Below, piece after piece: positions 1 to 6,462 of a DNA stretch of 15,964 bases (positions are counted from its first letter, which is position 1; every line of letters starts with the position of its first letter). Position numbers and translations under genes: made by a program. Origin of the DNA: an uncultured Oscillospiraceae bacterium (GTDB lineage: Bacteria; Bacillota_A; Clostridia; Oscillospirales; Oscillospiraceae); contig CAKTZK010000033.1 of the NCBI GenBank assembly GCA_934635515.1, forward strand, positions 1-15,964, given 5' to 3'. The notes beneath the pieces are model-generated. The model did no database searches. It was not told where the DNA came from and saw only the letters and a program-made list of their open reading frames with translations.

Positions 1-781
1 GGCCCAAATAGCTCTCGGACTGGGCAATCTCGTTGGTGTGGTGGGGGAAGGCGTTATCCACGCCGCCGCAGTGGAGGTCCAGGTACTCGCCGTTATACTT
101 CATGGAGATGCCGGAGCACTCAATGTGCCAGCCGGGATAGCCCACGCCCCAGGGGGAGTCCCATTTCAGGGCCTGATCCTCGAACTTGGACTTGGTGAAC
201 CAGAGGACGAAGTCGTTTTTATTACGCTTATTGGTGTCCTCCTCCACGCCCTCCCGGACGCCCACGGCCAGATCCTCCTCGTTGTGGTCGTTGAAGATAT
301 AGTACCGCTCCAGCTTGGAGGTGTCGAAATAAATATTGCCGCCGGAGAGGTAGGCATAGCCGGTATCCAGGAGCTTGGTGATGATCCTAATATAATCGTC
401 GATGAGGCCGGTGGCGGGCTGGACCACATCCGGGCGCTTGATATTCAGCTTGCGGCAGTCGGCAAAGAAGGCATCGGTGTAGAACTTGGCAATCTCCATG
501 ACAGTCTTATGCTCACGCTTGGCGCCCTTGAGCATCTTGTCCTCGCCCTCGTCGGCGTCGGAGGTCAGGTGGCCCACATCGGTGATGTTCATGACGCGGT
601 TCACATCGTATCCGGCGTAGCGCAGGTACTTCTCCAGCACATCCTCCATAATATAGCTGCGTAGGTTGCCGATGTGGGCGAAGTGGTAGACGGTGGGGCC
701 GCAGGTGTACATCTCCACATGGCCGGGGGTGTGGGTCTTGAACTCCTCTTTCTTATGGGTGGCGGAATTATACAGATACAT
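1..781 (-). CDS. cysS: Cysteine--tRNA ligase (CysRS), N-terminal part, cut by window edge
   Basis: Class I aminoacyl-tRNA synthetase that charges tRNA-Cys with cysteine in the cytoplasm. The visible 260 codons begin MYLYNSATHKKEEF and carry the family's YTCGPTVY block (Cys27 is a zinc ligand), the HIGH-type signature as HIGN (residues 36-39), the NITDVGHLTSDADEGEDK block, the WHIECSGIS block with the second zinc cysteine, and HHTNEIAQSE with the His and Glu that complete the zinc site. The KMSKS loop and the tRNA-binding C-terminal part lie beyond position 1. The start is the ATG at 779-781, preceded by AAAGGAGA (789-796) at 8 nt spacing. Upstream are a perfect TATAAT (811-816), then a repeat island, then a cysteine T-box 797 nt away. 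This strand continues from pgsA, an order I recall as common in Clostridia. The identity is certain; only the regulation is open. Confidence 0.97.
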   Translation of the reverse strand, partial: MYLYNSATHKKEEFKTHTPGHVEMYTCGPTVYHFAHIGNLRSYIMEDVLEKYLRYAGYDVNRVMNITDVGHLTSDADEGEDKMLKGAKREHKTVMEIAKFYTDAFFADCRKLNIKRPDVVQPATGLIDDYIRIITKLLDTGYAYLSGGNIYFDTSKLERYYIFNDHNEEDLAVGVREGVEEDTNKRNKNDFVLWFTKSKFEDQALKWDSPWGVGYPGWHIECSGISMKYNGEYLDLHCGGVDNAFPHHTNEIAQSESYLG

Positions 782-810
782 GGTCAGGTCTCCTTTATGG
801 TTGCAGTTTT

Positions 811-816
811 ATTATA
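811..816 (-). promoter_or_regulatory. Possible local -10 box of cysS
   Basis: The minus strand reads TATAAT, a perfect sigma-A -10 hexamer, about 30 nt before the cysS start codon. At 17 nt upstream I see only CGCATC, so there is no recognisable -35 and no TGn extension. It could drive cysS independently of the T-box, or be a chance match in a short AT-rich stretch. Confidence 0.35.
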
Positions 817-829
817 TAGGCGATTTTGC

Positions 830-881
830 GGGGGATGCGGATTGCCACACCAGTGACATCGGTCACTGGTTCGCAATGACA
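830..881. repeat. Palindromic intergenic repeat, family A, copy 1
   Basis: The copy has conserved edges, GATGCGGATTGCCACA on the left and TTCGCAATGACA on the right. The outer arms ATTGC (841-845) and GCAAT (873-877) pair. The inner arms ACCAGTGAC (849-857) and GTCACTGGT (862-870) form a 9-bp stem with a 4-nt loop. A second copy at 1170-1219 has the same edges but a different inner stem. Repeats of this type (GGATTGCCAC...CGCAATGACA) are, from memory, widespread between genes in Clostridia and other phyla; their function is unknown to me. Confidence 0.85.
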
Positions 882-902
882 GGGTTTTTTGCATGGGGTG
901 TG

Positions 903-975
903 GTAGGGCGGCGGGACACATGGGTCCCGCCCTACATTATATTTGTTTTGTAGGGCAGGGCCCGCGTGCCCTGCC
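903..975. repeat. Two GC-rich hairpins of the repeat island (family B type)
   Basis: The first hairpin (903-935) pairs GTAGGGC (903-909) plus GGGAC (913-917) with GTCCC (924-928) plus GCCCTAC (929-935), leaving a 3-nt bulge. The second (954-975) pairs GGCAGGGC (954-961) with GCCCTGCC (968-975). Both start with GTAGGGC, so they look like related units with divergent cores. No coding potential was seen. Confidence 0.65.
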
Positions 976-1017
976 GGGTGGGTGCGGTACGGAATCGGCG
1001 GGTGGACAGGGGCGTCC

Positions 1018-1100
1018 GGCCCTACGGACAGCGTTACAGGGGGTGCAATGGGCGGGCGACCGCAAGGGTCGCCCCTGCGGAGCGGTTACAAGAGGTGCGG
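1018..1100. repeat. Family B hairpin unit with TTACAAGAGG tail, copy 1
   Basis: The hairpin GGGCGACC (1054-1061) / GGTCGCCC (1067-1074) with loop GCAAG is followed by CCTGCGGAGCGGTTACAAGAGGTGCGG. The stretch before it (from 1018) carries a degenerate copy of the same tail, CCTACGG then GTTACAGGGGGTGC. The tail recurs after hairpins with other stem sequences at about 1263, 1335 and 1498, so this is a modular repeat with a fixed tail and a changing stem. Confidence 0.7.
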
Positions 1101-1110
1101 TGAGGTGAGG

Positions 1111-1160
1111 TATCCCCCAGTCACGGCTACGCCGTGCCAGCCCCCTTTAGGCAAGGGGGC
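1111..1160. repeat. Double-hairpin repeat, family C
   Basis: Two adjacent stems are present: CACGGC (1122-1127) / GCCGTG (1131-1136) with a TAC loop, then CCCCCTT (1141-1147) / AAGGGGG (1153-1159). The layout (CCCCCAGTC, small hairpin, CCAG, C-rich/G-rich hairpin) matches a widespread intergenic repeat type that I know from memory. Only one copy lies in this window. Confidence 0.6.
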
Positions 1161-1169
1161 CGAGAGGAC

Positions 1170-1219
1170 GGGGGATGCGGATTGCCACAGCCGGTGTGCG
1201 CACCGGCTTCGCAATGACA
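1170..1219. repeat. Palindromic intergenic repeat, family A, copy 2
   Basis: It shares its first 20 nt and last 12 nt exactly with the copy at 830-881. The inner stem is a different sequence, AGCCGGTG (1189-1196) / CACCGGCT (1201-1208) with loop TGCG, yet still pairs perfectly. The stem has therefore changed on both arms together while the edges stayed fixed, which points to selection on, or copying of, the folded form. Confidence 0.85.
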
Positions 1220-1242
1220 CATTACAAGTAGTACGGTGGGGC

Positions 1243-1289
1243 GGGCCGATGTAGGCATCGGCCCCTACGGGTACATAACAAGAGGTGCG
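1243..1289. repeat. Family B hairpin unit, copy 2
   Basis: A perfect 9-bp stem, GGGCCGATG (1243-1251) / CATCGGCCC (1256-1264), with loop TAGG. It is followed by the shared tail CCTACGGGTACATAACAAGAGG and TGCG. Confidence 0.7.
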
Positions 1290-1292
1290 TAG

Positions 1293-1360
1293 GGGCGGGG
1301 CTCTGCCCCGCCCGCGGGCGACCGCAAGGGTCTCCCCTACGGAGGGTTACAAGAGGCGCA
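1293..1360. repeat. Family B hairpin units, copies 3 and 4
   Basis: Copy 3 is a perfect 9-bp stem, GGGCGGGGC (1293-1301) / GCCCCGCCC (1305-1313), with loop TCT. It directly abuts copy 4, GGGCGACC (1316-1323) / GGTCTCCC (1329-1336), which is the copy-1 hairpin with one mismatch. The shared tail (CCTACGG, then GTTACAAGAGG) follows from 1335. Confidence 0.7.
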
Positions 1361-1435
1361 TCAAAACGGGCCGTCGGGGAAATCGGCGAAGCGCTGCCAG
1401 TGGCAGATGAAGCGAGCCGGTTTCGAGGAAGTGCC

Positions 1436-1525
1436 CCGATTGGCGGCCACAACAGTGGCCGGGAATCGGTTGGCACGACGGTGGGCAACCGCCGGCCCCT
1501 ACGAAAGCGTAACAAGAAATGCGGT
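1436..1525. repeat. Nested hairpins with degenerate family B tail
   Basis: The outer arms CCGATT (1436-1441) / AATCGG (1464-1469) enclose GGCCAC (1445-1450) / GTGGCC (1455-1460) with loop AACA. A second stem, CGGTTG (1467-1472) / CAACCG (1486-1491), overlaps it. A decayed tail follows from 1498 (CCTACG, then GTAACAAGAAATGCGG). Reading frames across this region use repeat sequence and show no protein family features. Confidence 0.5.
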
Positions 1526-1578
1526 GCAAGGCCGGGCGGGCGGGCAGAGGCGTCCGGCCCTACGGGTTGGCTCTACCT

Positions 1579-1613
1579 AAAAACGCCTCCCATGCCCGGG
1601 GGCATGAGAGGCG
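1579..1613 (-). terminator. Intrinsic terminator of the T-box
   Basis: On the minus strand, 14-nt arms (1600-1613 and 1584-1597) form a stem with one U-G wobble and a 2-nt centre, followed by TTTTT (1583-1579). It overlaps the antiterminator pairing region. It also closes the upstream DUF1385-pgsA operon for any transcript that runs through. Confidence 0.92.
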
Positions 1614-1809
1614 AAAAAATCGCGGTTCCACTCTCGTTTATCACTCAATGGGGGCCTTTTACGCAAGGCCGGGCGGAGGGCATCTGCATCCCCCGCGCTC
1701 CCGGACGCACTTTCCGCGCCGCTTCACAGGGCGGCTTGCAGCCGGTGACCGCCCCTCTCTTGGAAAAGCTGTGGCGCGTACTCTTTCCGATCAACGCGCT
1801 ATGTAGTTT
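1579..1809 (-). promoter_or_regulatory. T-box riboswitch leader, cysteine type
   Basis: On the minus strand, stem I opens near 1800 with GATCGGAAAGAGTA, a K-turn GA plus the AGTA S-turn strand. It has the AAGAGAGGGGCGG distal element. It returns through GGCGCGGAAAGTGCGTCC, in which TGC (1707-1709) sits at the specifier position, followed by a purine and TCCGGGAGC. TGC is a Cys codon. The antiterminator bulge TGGAACCGCG is at 1621-1630, and its variable base A would pair with U73, the discriminator of tRNA-Cys. GAGAG (1631-1635) can pair with CTCTC (1606-1610), which is part of the terminator's 5' arm, so the two folds exclude each other. Uncharged tRNA-Cys should favour read-through. The next gene downstream is cysS, 797 nt past the terminator. 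The specifier was placed by pattern, not by folding software. Confidence 0.92.
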
Positions 1810-1815
1810 ACAGCC

Positions 1816-1844
1816 ATTTTAGCAGGCTTTGCCCTCGGTGTCAA
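1816..1844 (-). promoter_or_regulatory. Sigma-A promoter of the T-box leader
   Basis: TTGACA (1839-1844), a 17-nt spacer, then TAAAAT (1816-1821) on the minus strand. The start point should lie near 1809, just before stem I. The TGA inside TTGACA is the pgsA stop codon (1841-1843). Confidence 0.9.
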
Positions 1845-2368
1845 GATTCCTTGAAAACATCCCAGTTTTTAGCGAAGTACTCTATGCCGGAGTAGACGGT
1901 GGTCACCAGGATGACGCCCTGGCAGACATAGTTGAGCACCTGGGGAATGCCGAAGAGCATCAGGCAGATGCAGACCATGGTGCTGGCGGTCTTGACCTTG
2001 CCGGACCAGCCGGCGGCAATGACCCGGCCCTTTTCCACGGCCACCAGGCGCATACCGCTGACGGCGAACTCCCGCAGCAGCACCACGGCCAATATCCAGC
2101 CGTAGAACTCCCCGGACTCCACCAGACAGCACAGGGCCGCCATGACCAGGCACTTATCCGCCAGAGGATCGGCAAACTTGCCGAAGTCGGACACCTGGTT
2201 ATAGTGCCGGGCGATGTACCCATCCAGCAGGTCTGTGAGACAGGCCACCACATAGACGGCCAGGGCCACATACCGGTAGCCGGGAAAACCCCAGTACATC
2301 ACCACCAGGAAAACCGGGATGAGAAAGACCCGCAGCAGGGTCAGCTTATTGGCTGTATTCATGGGCAT
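1841..2368 (-). CDS. pgsA: CDP-diacylglycerol--glycerol-3-phosphate 3-phosphatidyltransferase
   Basis: Membrane enzyme that makes phosphatidylglycerol phosphate from CDP-diacylglycerol and glycerol 3-phosphate, the entry to phosphatidylglycerol and cardiolipin. At 175 aa it is of normal length. The CDP-alcohol phosphatidyltransferase signature is complete: D46, D49, G50, A53-R54, G63, D67 and D71 (D-x2-DG-x2-AR-x8-G-x3-D-x3-D). Several hydrophobic segments flank it. The start ATG at 2366-2368 has GGAGG 8 nt upstream, inside the last codons of rimO; the ATG two codons later (MNTANKLTLLR) is a second possibility. Three bases separate it from rimO, so the two are translated as neighbours in one operon. 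Its TGA stop lies within the -35 box of the downstream T-box promoter. Confidence 0.95.
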   Translation of the reverse strand: MPMNTANKLTLLRVFLIPVFLVVMYWGFPGYRYVALAVYVVACLTDLLDGYIARHYNQVSDFGKFADPLADKCLVMAALCCLVESGEFYGWILAVVLLREFAVSGMRLVAVEKGRVIAAGWSGKVKTASTMVCICLMLFGIPQVLNYVCQGVILVTTVYSGIEYFAKNWDVFKES

Positions 2369-2371
2369 TGA

Positions 2372-3700
2372 TTATTCCTCCGTTTCTATCACTTCGCCGG
2401 TGAGATCGCCGTCCATTGTGCCTGTAATACGCACGGGCACGAACTGGCCGGACTGAACATCTCGGTCCGCTGTAAAGTAAATCACGCCGTCGATGCCGGG
2501 ACTCTCGGCATAGCTGCGGCCTGCGTAGGCCATGGCCTGGGGGTCAAAGCCGTCGCACAGCACCTCCAGGGTGGTGCCCAGGCGGGTATCGTTAAACGCG
2601 TCCATCACCTGGCTCTGCAGCTGCATCACCAGCTCGGCACGGCTCTGGGCCTCGTCGCTATCCACCCGGTTGAGCATTTTGGCTGCCGGGGTCCCCTCCT
2701 CCGGGGAATAGGGGAAGGCACCGGCCCGCTGGATTTTCTCCTCCTGCAAAAAGTCGCACAGCTCCTCAAAGGCAGCCTCGTCCTCATAGGGCAGGCCCGT
2801 GATGACGGTGGTGCGCAGGACCAGGCCGGGGATACGGCTGCGGAGCTTTGTAAATAGCTGGTGCAGACCCGCTTTAGTCTCCCGGCGGCGCATGGCTTGG
2901 AGGATGGTGTCGTTGCAGTGCTGGATGGGGATGTCCATATACTTGCAGATTTTCGGCTCGGATGCGATGGTGTCTATGAGCGCATCGGTAATGCTGTCGG
3001 GGTAGAGGTAGTGCAGGCGGATCCAATGGAAGTCCAGCTTGCACAGCTCCCGCAGCAGCTCCGGCAGCTTCTTCTCTTTATACAGGTCGATGCCGTAGCG
3101 GGTGATGTCCTGGGCGATGACGATGCACTCCTTTACGCCGCTGTCAGAAAGGGCCCTGGCCTCGGTGAGGATGTCCTCCATCCGGCGGCTGCGGTACTTG
3201 CCCCGCAAGGCCGGGATGATGCAGTAGGCGCAGTGGTTGCTGCACCCCTCGGCAATGCGCAGATAAGCGTAGTGCATGGGGGTGGAGATCACCCGGGGCA
3301 GCTCCTCCACTGGGCCGCTGATGTCGGCGAAGTGGCTAAACTTCTGCCCGGCGGCCACCTGCTCCACGGCGGAAACGATGTCGCCGTAGCTGCCGGTGCC
3401 CATGATGCCGTCCACCTCCGGCAGCTCCTCTAAAAGCTCCGCCTGGTAGCGCTGGCTCAGGCAGCCGGTGACCAGAATTTTGCCCACCTGGCCCGCCGAT
3501 TTCAGCTCCGCCACGGAGAGGATGGTCTCAATGGCCTCCAGCTTGGCGCTGTCGATGAAGCCGCAGGTGTTCACCACCACCACATCGCTGCCGGCGCAGT
3601 CCTCCTGCACCGTCATGCCCGCTTGCAGGCACAGGGCCATCATCTGCTCGGTGTTTACACGGTTTTTGTCACATCCCAGGGATATAAATGATACGATCAC
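2372..3700 (-). CDS. rimO: Ribosomal protein uS12 methylthiotransferase RimO
   Basis: Radical SAM enzyme that adds a methylthio group to the conserved aspartate of ribosomal protein S12. At 442 aa it is of family length. The N-terminal UPF0004 domain holds three cluster cysteines, C10 (SLGCDKN), C46 (NTCGF) and C80 (TGCLSQ). The radical SAM core has C153-x3-C157-x2-C160 (EGCSNHCAYC). A TRAM-like domain fills roughly the last 70 residues. The SLGCDKNRVN start and the EGCSNHCAYCIIP block are those of RimO rather than MiaB. The start codon is GTG (3698-3700), preceded by AAAGGAAG, and lies 15 nt after the recX stop. Position in a recA-recX-rimO-pgsA run supports operon transcription. Confidence 0.95.
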   Translation of the reverse strand: MIVSFISLGCDKNRVNTEQMMALCLQAGMTVQEDCAGSDVVVVNTCGFIDSAKLEAIETILSVAELKSAGQVGKILVTGCLSQRYQAELLEELPEVDGIMGTGSYGDIVSAVEQVAAGQKFSHFADISGPVEELPRVISTPMHYAYLRIAEGCSNHCAYCIIPALRGKYRSRRMEDILTEARALSDSGVKECIVIAQDITRYGIDLYKEKKLPELLRELCKLDFHWIRLHYLYPDSITDALIDTIASEPKICKYMDIPIQHCNDTILQAMRRRETKAGLHQLFTKLRSRIPGLVLRTTVITGLPYEDEAAFEELCDFLQEEKIQRAGAFPYSPEEGTPAAKMLNRVDSDEAQSRAELVMQLQSQVMDAFNDTRLGTTLEVLCDGFDPQAMAYAGRSYAESPGIDGVIYFTADRDVQSGQFVPVRITGTMDGDLTGEVIETEE

Positions 3701-3715
3701 AGTTTTTATCTTCCT

Positions 3716-4333
3716 TTATTCCTGAATCTCGGACTCCAGGCGGCGGAGGGGGGCCTGGATATCCTGCCACGAAAAGCCCCGGCGCTGCAGGGCGGCGGAG
3801 AGCTTGCGAAGAAGCGCCTCGTCCACGGTTTTATTCCGGCAGCGGGCCCGGAGAAAACGCTCCGCCGCTTCCTCCGCCGGGGGCATTTGAGAAAGAAGCT
3901 CCTCCCACAGGTCCCGGGGGATGCCCCGGTGGCTCAGCTCCTGGCGGATGCGGCCGGGACCGTAGCCGGAGGCGCTGTAATGCCGGACAATGGCGGCGCC
4001 GTAGGCCGCCTCGTCCACCGCACCCAGCTCCTCCAGCCAGAGAGCGGTGTCCTCCGCCGCCTCCCTGTCGCCGCCCCGGCGGGTGAGATGCTCCACCACC
4101 TGCTTCTTTGACAGCATACGGCTGCCGGTAAGCTGGGCGCCCCGGGCCTTCATTTGGGAGGCTTGGGCGGACTTTTGCAGCTCCTCCACCATCTCCTCCG
4201 AGAGGTCTGCGCCCGGGCGCAGGTCATGGTGCAGAAGTTCATTTTCGGTTATTTTCAGCAGCCGGCCGCCCTCTAAAAAGACCAGTATCCGGTTCTTTTT
4301 ATGCTTGGACGGCTCCACGCGCTCAATCCGCAT
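3716..4333 (-). CDS. recX: Regulatory protein RecX
   Basis: Small helical protein that binds RecA filaments and limits RecA activity. With the chosen start ([15 protein letters not shown]) it has 205 aa. It shows RecX-type three-helix repeats: around [18 protein letters not shown], then [28 protein letters not shown], then a C-terminal [16 protein letters not shown] unit. The start ATG (4331-4333) lies inside the end of recA, overlapping it by 11 nt in another frame, with no visible ribosome binding site, so translation is probably coupled to recA. An in-frame ATG eight codons upstream would give an N-terminus (MCPPTIST) unlike RecX proteins. The family is divergent, but context and repeats agree. 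Confidence 0.9.
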   Translation of the reverse strand: MRIERVEPSKHKKNRILVFLEGGRLLKITENELLHHDLRPGADLSEEMVEELQKSAQASQMKARGAQLTGSRMLSKKQVVEHLTRRGGDREAAEDTALWLEELGAVDEAAYGAAIVRHYSASGYGPGRIRQELSHRGIPRDLWEELLSQMPPAEEAAERFLRARCRNKTVDEALLRKLSAALQRRGFSWQDIQAPLRRLESEIQE

Positions 4334-5432
4334 CGTCGAAATCGTCGGCGGACACATCCACGGCCCGGCCGGCAGCCCGGGCGGCTACCTTGGACTGGTT
4401 GCTCATGAGCTTGTGGAAATTCTTGCGGATCTCCTGCTCCACGGCGTCGCACTGGTCGGGATGGTCCACCAGATACTGCTTGGCTGCGTCCCGGCCCTGG
4501 CCCATGCGCACCTCGCCCAGGCTGAACCAGGAGCCGCTCTTCTGAATGAGGTCCAGCTTCACACCCAGGTCCAGAATCTCCCCTGTGCGGCTGATGCCCT
4601 CGCCGTACATGATGTCAAACTCCGCCTCACGGAAGGGAGGGGCTACCTTGTTTTTCACCACCTTGGCCCGGGTGCGGTTGCCGATCATCTCTCCATTGGC
4701 CTTGAGGGTCTCCACACGGCGCACATCAATGCGCACGGAGGCATAGAACTTCAGAGCCCGGCCGCCGGTGGTGACCTCGGGATTGCCGTACATGACACCC
4801 ACCTTCTCCCGGAGCTGATTGATGAAAATGACCACGGTATTGGTCTTGGCGATGACGCCGGTGAGCTTGCGCAGAGCCTGGCTCATGAGCCGGGCGTGGA
4901 GGCCCACGAAGCTGTCGCCCATCTCGCCCTCGATCTCCGCCCGGGGCACCAGGGCCGCCACGGAGTCCACCACCACCACATCAATGGCGCCAGAGCGCAC
5001 CAGGGCCTCGGTGATCTCCAAGGCCTGCTCGCCGGTATCGGGCTGGGAAATGAGCATATCCTCGATCTTCACGCCCAGAGCCCGGGCATAGGTGGGGTCC
5101 AAAGCGTGCTCGGCGTCCACGAAGGCCACCTCGCCGCCCTTCTTCTGGGCCTGGGCCAAAATGTGCAGGGCCAGGGTGGTCTTGCCCGAGGACTCGGGGC
5201 CGTAGATTTCAATGATGCGCCCCTTGGGAACGCCGCCGATGCCCAAGGCCACATCCAGGGCCAGGGAGCCGGTGGGAATGGCCTCTACATTGGTCTCGGC
5301 GTTATCGCCGTAGCGCATGATGGAGCCCTTGCCGTACAGGCGCTCGATCTGCTGCATGGCCCCCTCCAGGGCCTTTTTCTTGTCGGACTTGTCCACCACC
5401 GCGGCGGCGGTGGGCTCTTTCTTTGCTGCCAT
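4323..5432 (-). CDS. recA: Recombinase RecA
   Basis: ATP-dependent strand-exchange protein of homologous recombination and co-protease of the SOS response. At 369 aa it is full length. Walker A is GPESSGKTT (78-86), the catalytic Glu is E108 in FVDAEHALD, and Walker B is VVVVDS (152-157). Loop L1 lies near 167-177, the Q206 sensor is in NQLREKVG, and the L2 region is around TTGGRALKF. The tail is acidic (SADDFDDAD), as in other RecA proteins. The start ATG (5430-5432) follows TAGGAGGA at 7 nt. The gene follows prmC after 98 nt and overlaps recX. By eye I find no B. subtilis-type LexA box (GAAC-N4-GTTC) in the gap, and no convincing promoter there. Confidence 0.99.
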   Translation of the reverse strand: MAAKKEPTAAAVVDKSDKKKALEGAMQQIERLYGKGSIMRYGDNAETNVEAIPTGSLALDVALGIGGVPKGRIIEIYGPESSGKTTLALHILAQAQKKGGEVAFVDAEHALDPTYARALGVKIEDMLISQPDTGEQALEITEALVRSGAIDVVVVDSVAALVPRAEIEGEMGDSFVGLHARLMSQALRKLTGVIAKTNTVVIFINQLREKVGVMYGNPEVTTGGRALKFYASVRIDVRRVETLKANGEMIGNRTRAKVVKNKVAPPFREAEFDIMYGEGISRTGEILDLGVKLDLIQKSGSWFSLGEVRMGQGRDAAKQYLVDHPDQCDAVEQEIRKNFHKLMSNQSKVAARAAGRAVDVSADDFDDAD

Positions 5433-5459
5433 GATCCATTCCTCCTATAAAATACTGGC

Positions 5460-5480
5460 GAAAAATCTTTTGGATTTTTC
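5460..5480. repeat. AT-rich inverted repeat upstream of recA
   Basis: Arms GAAAAATC (5460-5467) and GATTTTTC (5473-5480) are perfectly complementary with a 5-nt spacer, centred about 38 nt before the recA start codon. It could be an operator or a weak RNA hairpin. AT-rich arms of this length can also arise by chance. Confidence 0.35.
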
Positions 5481-5530
5481 TGCCAAAAGGTTTACAGTCT
5501 GCTGCGCGCATAATTTTGGTGCACGGAATG

Positions 5531-6397
5531 TTAAATTTGGTCGTAAAGGACACCCTGCACCACCCGGGGGATGCCGGCGGGGTCGGGGGTGATCTCCAGA
5601 TCCCCGAAGCCGAAGGAGCGCATGATACGCAGCACATCATCCGCCTGGCCGATGCCCACCTCGAAAAGAAGCATTCCGCCGGTGCGCAGAGCCTCCCGCC
5701 AGAGACTGCTGACGGCGCGGTAAAAGTCCAGGCCGTCCTCCCCGCCGTCCAGGGCGCTGCGGGGCTCGTAGTCCTTCACAGAGGTGTCTAAGCCGGCGAT
5801 GTCGCCGGAGGGGATGTAGGGGGGGTTGCAGAGGAGGCAGTCGAAGGTACCCAGACGGCTGGGCGGGGACTGCATGGCGTTCATCTGCAGGGGGGCCACC
5901 CGGTCGGAGAGATCGTTGCGGCGGATATTTTGGCGGCAGATACGCAGGGCTCCCTCGGACAGATCGCCCAGGGTCACCCGGCAGTCCGGCACCTGGCTGG
6001 CAACAGCCAGGCCCACGCAGCCGGACCCGGTACAAAGGTCCAGCACCCGGCTGCCCGGATTCGCCCGGAGAAAGGGCAGGGCGCAGTCCACCAGAGTCTC
6101 TGTGTCTGCGCGGGGAATGAGCACCTGACGGTCGATGTCCAGGGGCAGGCCGTAAAACTCCCACTCGCCGATGAGGTAGGCCACCGGCTCCCCGGCCAGG
6201 TGCCGCCGCACCAGGTCCCGCACCTGCTCCTCCACCACCGGGGGCACATAGAGCTGCCCGTCCCGCACAAGCTGCTGGCGGGTCTTCCCGGCGGCAAAGC
6301 ACACCAGCTCCCGGGCCTCCAGGGTGGAGGCCTGGACCCCGGCCAGGCGCAGCTGCTGGCGGATATCCATATACAAATTGTTATATGTAATAGCCAT
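5531..6397 (-). CDS. prmC: Peptide chain release factor N(5)-glutamine methyltransferase
   Basis: SAM-dependent enzyme that methylates the GGQ glutamine of release factors. With the chosen start it has 288 aa. The N-terminal helical domain (about 1-95, ending near PVAYLIGEWEFYG) is followed by the Rossmann methyltransferase domain with VLDLCTGSGCVGLAVA (motif I, about 118-133) and the catalytic NPPY (191-194, in LLCNPPYIPSGD). The ATG (6395-6397) giving MAITYNNLYMDIRQQL best fits the family. An in-frame GTG at 6413-6415 and an ATG at 6368-6370 are alternatives. None of the three has a clear ribosome binding site. It lies 65 nt after the DUF1385 gene, a pairing I recall from other Bacillota, where prfA often follows; prfA is absent here. 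Confidence 0.93.
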   Translation of the reverse strand: MAITYNNLYMDIRQQLRLAGVQASTLEARELVCFAAGKTRQQLVRDGQLYVPPVVEEQVRDLVRRHLAGEPVAYLIGEWEFYGLPLDIDRQVLIPRADTETLVDCALPFLRANPGSRVLDLCTGSGCVGLAVASQVPDCRVTLGDLSEGALRICRQNIRRNDLSDRVAPLQMNAMQSPPSRLGTFDCLLCNPPYIPSGDIAGLDTSVKDYEPRSALDGGEDGLDFYRAVSSLWREALRTGGMLLFEVGIGQADDVLRIMRSFGFGDLEITPDPAGIPRVVQGVLYDQI

Positions 6398-6462
6398 AAT
6401 ACTATTTGTTGTCACTTTCTGTGGAAATTTAGGGATTCACGAAGAATTTTCGCCAGGACTAT

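Noticed and set aside
830..1565. CRISPR array
   Set aside because: The repeats are unevenly spaced, palindromic and of several families, with no uniform spacer length and no cas genes in the window.
1222..1822. Open frames on both strands across the repeat island and T-box region
   Set aside because: They are built from hairpin repeats and T-box sequence, have no ribosome binding site and match no protein family pattern.
4047..5450. Long open frame on the plus strand opposite recA
   Set aside because: It is an antisense shadow of recA: low-complexity, His/Leu/Gly-rich translation, typical of GC-rich genes read backwards.
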